Source: DRTC01 sp964521025 (GTDB lineage Bacteria; Cloacimonadota; Cloacimonadia; Cloacimonadales; TCS61). From it: a stretch of DNA of 64,000 nucleotides. The notes below the pieces were generated by a model that searched no databases, was not told the origin of the DNA, and was given only the letters and a program-made list of their open reading frames with translations. The translations under genes were made by a program, and so were the position numbers. Position 1 is the first letter of the stretch; each line of letters begins with the position of its first letter. The stretch lies in NCBI GenBank assembly GCA_964521025.1, contig CAZFPK010000008.1, positions 1 through 64,000 on the forward strand. The letters are read 5' to 3'. Of the stretch, positions 59,304 to 64,000 are shown in pieces.

Positions 59304-60860
59304 ATGAATAATAAAGAAAAAATTGATATTCTACTCGAAAAGAAAAACAAGATCAAAGAGATGGGCGGTGAAGCTCGAATTGAAAAACAGCATGGTCAGA
59401 ATAAGCTTACAGCCAGAGAAAGACTGGATATCCTTTTTGATGAAGGAACTTTTAAGGAAATCGATCAGTTCGTAAAGCATCGTTCCACAAATTTTAATAT
59501 GCCCGTAACGGAAATTCCATCCGACGGAGTTGTAACCGGACACGGCTTGGTTCATGGCAGACCTGTTTTTGCGTATGCTCAGGATTTTACTTCTCGCGGC
59601 GGATCACTTGGTGAAAAACATGCTGAGAAAATTACAAAAGTAATGGATCTGGCGATGAAATCGGGAGTTCCAATTATTGGAATTAATGATTCCGGCGGCG
59701 CTCGTGTCGAAGAAGGAATCGATTCTTTAAAAGGTTACGGGGAAATTTTCTTCAGGAATTCCCGTGCTTCGGGAGTTATTCCGCAAATTTCGGCAATTAT
59801 GGGACCGACTGCTGGAGGTGCTGTTTATTCTCCTTCGATGACGGATTTTGTGTTCATGGTAAAAAACAGCAGTTATATGTTCATCACCGGACCAAATGTG
59901 ATCAAAACGGTTACCGGCGAGGAAACAACTTTTGAGGATCTGGGTGGGGCGATCACGAATAACACCAAAAGCGGAAATGCCCATTTTGCCTGTGAAAGCG
60001 ATGAAGATGCCATCGAAAAAATGAAGATGTTACTCGGTTTTCTTCCCAATAATAATATGGAAGATCCTCCTTTAATTATGACCGGAGACGATCCTCACCG
60101 TTTATGTCCCGAACTGGAAACAATAATCCCTGATAATCCCAAAGCCGCTTATGACATGAAAGATGTTATCCATGCCATCGCAGATAATGGAGAATTTTTT
60201 GAACCTCACGCACTTTTTGCTCAAAATGCTGTGATCGGGTTTATCAGGTTGAACGGCAGGTCTGTTGGAGTTATTGCTAATCAGCCGTTGGTTCTCGCCG
60301 GTTGTCTCGATATCGATGCTTCCGATAAAATAGCCCGTTTCATCAGGTTCTGTGATGCGTTCAATATCCCGCTACTGACCTTTGTCGATGTTCCCGGATA
60401 TTTACCCGGAACAGATCAGGAATGGAATGGAGTTATCCGCCATGGAGCGAAAATTCTCTGGAGTTATTCCGAAGCTACTGTTCCCAAAATGACGGTAACG
60501 ACTCGTAAAAGTTACGGCGGAGCTTACATCGCCATGAGTTCGAGACATCTCGGTTCCGACATTCTCTTTGCCTGGCCCTCTGCTGAAATTGCTGTGATGG
60601 GAGCGCAGGGAGCAGTCAATATTGTCGGAACTTACAGGAAGGAACTGAAAGCAGCAAAAGACCAGGAAGCAAAACGGCAGGAACTGATTCAAGAATACGA
60701 AGAAAAATTCAACACACCATACATTGCAGCGGAACGAGGTTACATCGATGCTGTTATCCAACCGAGTGAAACCAGAGCCAGATTGATCGCTGCTCTGGAA
60801 ATAATGATCACCAAGAAAGAAGCTCTTCCTCCTAAAAAACATGGGAATATTCCGGTTTAA
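59304..60860 (+). CDS. mmdA: Methylmalonyl-CoA/propionyl-CoA carboxyltransferase subunit
   Basis: The 518-residue two-domain carboxyltransferase exchanges CO2 between an acyl-CoA and biotin. Visible motifs are GGEARIEKQHGQNKLTARER at about 20-39, FAYAQDFTSRGGSLGE, GINDSGGARVEEGIDSL, GPTAGGAVYSP (acyl-CoA oxyanion region), and in the second domain DVPGYLPGTDQE and YGGAYIAM. This is the 12S/MmdA type. With the biotinyl 5S-like protein at 61908 it would form a methylmalonyl-CoA:pyruvate transcarboxylase. Alternatives are propionyl-CoA carboxylase or a Na+-pumping decarboxylase, but no membrane beta subunit is present here. Confidence 0.93.
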   Translation: MNNKEKIDILLEKKNKIKEMGGEARIEKQHGQNKLTARERLDILFDEGTFKEIDQFVKHRSTNFNMPVTEIPSDGVVTGHGLVHGRPVFAYAQDFTSRGGSLGEKHAEKITKVMDLAMKSGVPIIGINDSGGARVEEGIDSLKGYGEIFFRNSRASGVIPQISAIMGPTAGGAVYSPSMTDFVFMVKNSSYMFITGPNVIKTVTGEETTFEDLGGAITNNTKSGNAHFACESDEDAIEKMKMLLGFLPNNNMEDPPLIMTGDDPHRLCPELETIIPDNPKAAYDMKDVIHAIADNGEFFEPHALFAQNAVIGFIRLNGRSVGVIANQPLVLAGCLDIDASDKIARFIRFCDAFNIPLLTFVDVPGYLPGTDQEWNGVIRHGAKILWSYSEATVPKMTVTTRKSYGGAYIAMSSRHLGSDILFAWPSAEIAVMGAQGAVNIVGTYRKELKAAKDQEAKRQELIQEYEEKFNTPYIAAERGYIDAVIQPSETRARLIAALEIMITKKEALPPKKHGNIPV

Positions 60861-60872
60861 TGTGGAGGAATT

Positions 60873-61040
60873 TTGGATAAAAAGAAAAAGCTGAAAGCAG
60901 CACTGACCGGAGTGATCTACTATTTGCTGGAGAAAGAGAGAGAACTTAATCTGACACAAACAAATCACTGGGTGCGTTCCGGGCGAGAGATCATCATGAG
61001 AAACAGGATGCTCGTGCAGAGACGAGGGATTAGAAGATAG
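60873..61040 (+). CDS. Small basic accessory protein of the acyl-CoA carboxyltransferase
   Basis: A 55-residue frame starts at TTG (60873) with GGAGG at 60864-60868, 12 bp after mmdA. It has a basic N-terminus, a hydrophobic helix (LTGVIYYLLEKE) and a C-terminal WVRSGREIIMRNRMLVQRR. The W-x-x-x-G-R-x-x-x-M-x-x-R pattern resembles the small subunits encoded beside biotin-dependent acyl-CoA carboxylases and decarboxylases, as far as I recall. It probably bridges MmdA and the biotinyl protein. The match is by pattern only. Confidence 0.65.
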   Translation: MDKKKKLKAALTGVIYYLLEKERELNLTQTNHWVRSGREIIMRNRMLVQRRGIRR

Positions 61041-61043
61041 GAA

Positions 61044-61361
61044 ATGCTGAAGAAAAAAGACAATGAAATTTTGATGTTTTTGCATCGTTCACTACAAAAG
61101 AAATACAAGAATTATATATGTTCATATTTTTTTGGTTCTAGAGTAAACGGTACAGCAAAACCATATAGTGATTATGATATTGTTATCTTATTTAATAAAA
61201 CAGACAGAGATACAAAATTCGATATTTACGGACTTTTGAGTGAAATCGATTATAAATATGATATTTTTATCGATAGTAAGATTTTAACGGAAAAAGAATT
61301 TAAGTTCAATCCTTTTTTTTATGAAGAAGTAACAGAAAAAGGAATATGTTATGACATTTGA
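61044..61361 (+). CDS. Minimal nucleotidyltransferase (MNT) of a HEPN-MNT pair
   Basis: This 105-residue protein has FFGSRVNGTAKPYSDYDIVI at about 29-48, the GSxxxG and DxD motifs of antitoxin-type nucleotidyltransferases, which AMPylate HEPN toxins. It starts 3 bp after the small carboxylase protein and overlaps the HEPN gene by 11 bp. It is less like the MNT at 41744 than expected for a recent duplication. Confidence 0.88.
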   Translation: MLKKKDNEILMFLHRSLQKKYKNYICSYFFGSRVNGTAKPYSDYDIVILFNKTDRDTKFDIYGLLSEIDYKYDIFIDSKILTEKEFKFNPFFYEEVTEKGICYDI

Positions 61362-61776
61362 TAAAGAGATTTTCGTTAAAAACTACTTGGAAAAATCTCA
61401 AGAAGCATTGATTGATGTTGAATTGAGTCTGAAAATTAATAGGCTTTCCGTTGCCCAGAACAGAATTTATTATTCTATCTTTTATTCAGTAATGGCATTG
61501 GGTTATTTTGAAAATTTCATTACTTCAAAACATTATCCTTTAATGGGCTGGTTTAACAAAAAATTTGTTTATGAAGATAAAATATTTAATAAGGAGATGT
61601 TTCAAATATACAATAATGCTTACGAAAATCGGCAGAAAAGCGATTACTCAATTTATGACAAACCTGTAAAAAGTGATATCGAAAAGAGTTTTAAAGATGC
61701 AAAAAGATTCATAAAAGAAGTTACTTCATATATTGAAAAGAAATCCAAAGATATCCAAAAAAAAGTAAAATCTTAA
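61351..61776 (+). CDS. HEPN-domain protein (toxin partner of the MNT)
   Basis: This 141-residue all-helical protein has the HEPN pattern: SQEALIDVELSLKINRLSVA, QNRIYYSIFYS, then ENRQKSDYSIY and FKDAKRFIKEV near the C-terminus. The usual RxxxxxH RNase motif is not complete here (R-IYYSIFY, no clear His), so RNase activity is uncertain. Its start overlaps the MNT gene, the normal layout of an antitoxin-toxin pair. The pair splits the two transcarboxylase genes, an insertion rather than a functional link. Confidence 0.82.
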   Translation: MTFDKEIFVKNYLEKSQEALIDVELSLKINRLSVAQNRIYYSIFYSVMALGYFENFITSKHYPLMGWFNKKFVYEDKIFNKEMFQIYNNAYENRQKSDYSIYDKPVKSDIEKSFKDAKRFIKEVTSYIEKKSKDIQKKVKS

Positions 61777-61810
61777 TATGAAGATAAATGATTTAAAGAA
61801 AGAAGTAGAA

Positions 61811-61833
61811 GTGTAGTTCGGAACTTGTTCCGA
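61811..61833. repeat. GTGTAG-TTCGGAAC-GTTCCGA palindromic repeat, copy 2
   Basis: Identical over 23 bases to 17695-17717. Here too the GTGTAG end closes a short frame (a 12-codon frame starting at 61779). It sits between the HEPN gene and the biotinyl carboxylase gene. Confidence 0.75.
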
Positions 61834-61907
61834 TTCCAAAAAAGAAAAATATCGATTAGTGTATGATGAATGATGAAGATAAAATAATAAAAAAAACGGA
61901 GGAATAA

Positions 61908-63824
61908 ATGAAAAACGATAAACACGGTATATTGGAAATGACCAAAATGAATTATGACATCGATCGTCCGCCCGCGGAAAATCCTATTAAAATCCAGGAT
62001 CTGAGTTTCAGGGACGGACATCAATCACTTTTCGCAACTCGCGGCAGGACTGAAGATATGATCCCGGTAGCTGAGCAAATGGATGAGATCGGCTTCTACT
62101 CGATGGAAATCTGGGGCGGAGCGACTTTTGATACGATGCATAGATTTTTAAATGAAGACCCATGGGAAAGGATCAGAACTCTTAAAAAATATATCAAGAC
62201 AACTCCTTTCTCGATGTTGCTGCGCGGACAGAATGTTGTCGGTTATAGGAATTATGCAGACGATGTGGTGGAAGCATTTATCCAGCGAGCTTGCGATAAC
62301 GGGATGGATATTTTCCGCGTTTTCGATGCTCTTAATGATTTCCGCAATTTTGAAACTGCCGTCAGGATCATCAAAAAGAACAAGAAACATTTCCAGGGAA
62401 CGATCTGTTATTCCCTGACCGAACCGAGAATGGGCGGTGATACTTACAACACCGATTATTATTTGGAAAAAGCAAAACAACTCGAAGAGATCGGAGCGGA
62501 CACGATCTGCATCAAGGATATGGCAGGATTGATCTCTCCTTACGATGTTTATAATCTGATTCGAGCATTAAAACAGCAGACGAAAATACCTATCCATCTT
62601 CATACGCACTTCACTTCCGGCATGGGAGACCTGGCGATCTTCAAAGCGATCGAAGCTGACGTTGATATCGTCGATACTTGTATGGCTCCGTATGCTTATC
62701 GAACTTCACATCCTGCAGTCGAACCGCTTGTTGTCTCTTTATTAGGAACAAATCGAGATTCCGGGTTCGATATCAAAAAAATAGCCGAGATCGATAAAGA
62801 GATGGAAAAAAAAATTCCTAAATATAAACATCTTTTGGATGATACTAAAAATGCGATCATCGATATCAATGTGATCCTGCATCAAACTCCGGGCGGAATG
62901 CTTTCCAATCTCGTAAATCAACTGCGTCAGATGGATGCCCTCGATAGACTGGATGATGTATTCGAAGCTCTTCCGCGAGTCAGGAAAGAACTTGGGCAGG
63001 TGCCGCTGGTTACTCCAACCAGTCAGATCGTCGGCATTCAAACCGTGAACAATGTTCTTTTCGATAAAAAAGTCGGAGATTATTCCCAGATCACCGAGCA
63101 GGTAAAAGCTCTCTGTTACGGTTTATACGGAAAGACGACCAAACCGATGGACCCGGAAGTGCAGAAAAAAGCATTGAAAGGTTACCCGCGTGGTGAAACT
63201 CCAATCACGACCAGACCCGGTGATGTGCTCGAACCGGAAATGCCGCAAGTCAAGGAAGATGTCAAAGGTCTGGCAAAAGACATCGATGATGAGATCATTT
63301 ATGCTCTTTATCCGACAACCGGTAAAAGATTCCTGAAATGGAAATACGGTTTGGAAGAAGTTCCGGATGAGTTTAAACCAAGAACGATGGAACAGGTGGA
63401 AGCAGATAAAGAACTTGTTAGTAAAGCACTTTCCGGTGAGTTGACTGCCAAAGCAAAGAAAGAAAAAGCAGGTAATTTACGCTCTTTCGATGTTTTTGTG
63501 GACGGAGAATATTTCAATGTGGAAGTTGCTGATCCGAATGCGAAAGTTTATGGAGTGGTCGGTCCAAGAAAAGTTGAAAAGAAAGAAGAAGCGACGGATA
63601 AAGTTGGAAACCTGGTTGCTCCGATTCCGGGTATGATCATCGAGTATAAGAAAAAAGTTGGGGATAAAGTAGAAGAAGGAGAAACTGTTGTTGTGCTGGA
63701 AGCAATGAAGATGTTCAATAATCTCGCTGCTCCCTGTGCCGGTGAAATAATGGATATCGATTATAAAGCTGGAGAATCTGTGGCAAAAGGTGATATACTC
63801 TGTTATATCGAACCGGAGGAATAA
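61908..63824 (+). CDS. oadA: Pyruvate/oxaloacetate carboxyltransferase with biotin carrier domain (transcarboxylase 5S-1.3S fusion)
   Basis: The 638-residue protein moves CO2 between carboxybiotin and pyruvate, forming oxaloacetate, or the reverse. It has the carboxyltransferase TIM barrel (QDLSFRDGHQSLFATR at about 27-42, EIWGGATFD, metal histidines in IHLHTHFTSG), a conserved helical domain (QTPGGMLSNL), and a C-terminal biotinyl domain with EAMKM (Lys601) after an acidic and lysine-rich linker. It is equivalent to 5S and 1.3S of the Propionibacterium transcarboxylase in one chain. Together with mmdA upstream it should give methylmalonyl-CoA + pyruvate <-> propionyl-CoA + oxaloacetate. It ends with a strong terminator. 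Confidence 0.94.
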   Translation: MKNDKHGILEMTKMNYDIDRPPAENPIKIQDLSFRDGHQSLFATRGRTEDMIPVAEQMDEIGFYSMEIWGGATFDTMHRFLNEDPWERIRTLKKYIKTTPFSMLLRGQNVVGYRNYADDVVEAFIQRACDNGMDIFRVFDALNDFRNFETAVRIIKKNKKHFQGTICYSLTEPRMGGDTYNTDYYLEKAKQLEEIGADTICIKDMAGLISPYDVYNLIRALKQQTKIPIHLHTHFTSGMGDLAIFKAIEADVDIVDTCMAPYAYRTSHPAVEPLVVSLLGTNRDSGFDIKKIAEIDKEMEKKIPKYKHLLDDTKNAIIDINVILHQTPGGMLSNLVNQLRQMDALDRLDDVFEALPRVRKELGQVPLVTPTSQIVGIQTVNNVLFDKKVGDYSQITEQVKALCYGLYGKTTKPMDPEVQKKALKGYPRGETPITTRPGDVLEPEMPQVKEDVKGLAKDIDDEIIYALYPTTGKRFLKWKYGLEEVPDEFKPRTMEQVEADKELVSKALSGELTAKAKKEKAGNLRSFDVFVDGEYFNVEVADPNAKVYGVVGPRKVEKKEEATDKVGNLVAPIPGMIIEYKKKVGDKVEEGETVVVLEAMKMFNNLAAPCAGEIMDIDYKAGESVAKGDILCYIEPEE

Positions 63825-63864
63825 TACCGCAGATTACAGGGATCGAACAGATAAAAGATAATTT

Positions 63865-63892
63865 AAGGTGCGATTTTTTCGCACCTTTTTTT
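63865..63892 (+). terminator. Intrinsic terminator
   Basis: AAGGTGCGA (63865-63873) and TCGCACCTT (63879-63887) form a perfect 9-bp stem with a five-T loop, followed by further T residues to 63892. It ends the transcript of the biotinyl carboxyltransferase, 40 bp after its stop. Confidence 0.9.
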
Positions 63893-64000
63893 GGAGTAAA
63901 CAAACCATGTTGGTTTTAGCGATGCAATCGCTTCCGTAAAGGCATAAATAAAAAGATGAGAACTTCGTTCTACAAAAAGTAACGCGGTTACTTTATTCCA
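63893..64000. other. Right edge of the window, no gene seen
   Basis: The last 108 bases contain short palindromic stretches (AACC...GGTT, GCGATGCAATCGC) and no supported coding start. They may be further dispersed repeats. Confidence 0.4.

Noticed and set aside
1..64000. tRNA or rRNA genes
   Set aside because: I saw no cloverleaf-like sequences with the GTTCGA-type arm and no rRNA segments in the intergenic regions I read; a covariance search could still find one.

Overview
This window most likely comes from a strictly anaerobic, AT-rich bacterium of the FCB group, and the gene set fits Candidatus Cloacimonadota (WWE1) best. That placement is inferred from content: paired ferredoxin-dependent 2-oxoacid oxidoreductases, Hdr/Mvh electron-transfer genes, a methylmalonyl-CoA pathway and no oxygen-linked respiration genes. 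There is no rRNA or other marker here to prove it.

Layout. Positions 1-12.4 kb are mostly on the minus strand: an accessory and defence-like block (the start of an Eco57I-like restriction-modification protein running off the left edge, an ORF6N/PLD protein, a PLD-SNF2 helicase), then rarA, a lipid kinase, rsmI, a YfhO-like membrane protein, a lipoprotein and a response-regulator fragment. From uvrB (12.7 kb) onward all genes run on the plus strand. At 14.8-23.4 kb lie two 2-oxoacid:ferredoxin oxidoreductase operons (korDABC, then korD-A-B-A-B-C) with methylmalonyl-CoA epimerase between them. At 23.7-44.4 kb is a large soluble electron-transfer island: a GltD-like flavoprotein, MvhD-like and HdrD-like proteins, an HdrA-MvhD fusion, hdrC-hdrB-hdrA-mvhD, a TfrB/TfrA-like fumarate reductase pair, a GlcD-like flavoprotein, a four-cluster ferredoxin, a second mvhD, mvhG, mvhA and the hydrogenase maturation protease. 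At 44.5-63.8 kb are the C4 and TCA genes: sucCD, two-subunit fumarase, two malate dehydrogenases, a LarA-family protein, citrate synthase, aconitase, isocitrate dehydrogenase and both halves of a methylmalonyl-CoA:pyruvate transcarboxylase. Two TPR proteins and two nucleotidyltransferase/HEPN loci are interspersed.

How it works together. The genes cover pyruvate/oxaloacetate, malate, fumarate, succinate, succinyl-CoA, methylmalonyl-CoA and propionyl-CoA (only the mutase is absent), plus the oxidative TCA branch to 2-oxoglutarate and Kor. The fumarate/succinate step has no membrane anchor gene. It sits inside the Hdr/Mvh cluster, which suggests a cytosolic flavin-based bifurcating or confurcating complex joining succinate/fumarate, ferredoxin and H2. 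This would suit syntrophic propionate or amino-acid metabolism.

Main discoveries. (1) The first hdrA (27487-29889) is interrupted by two in-frame TGA codons that fall exactly on the two cysteines of the conserved CxxC motif of the second HdrA, and two tandem hairpins with GGUC-type loops follow. I read this as a selenoprotein with a U-x-x-U motif. (2) In the second kor operon one alpha and one beta subunit have lost key active-site residues while the other alpha and beta keep them, implying an asymmetric complex. (3) The first of two malate dehydrogenases is similarly altered. (4) Isocitrate dehydrogenase carries a zinc-ribbon-like insertion. Several families of short palindromic intergenic repeats are spread through the window. 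I found no rRNA, tRNA or CRISPR array.
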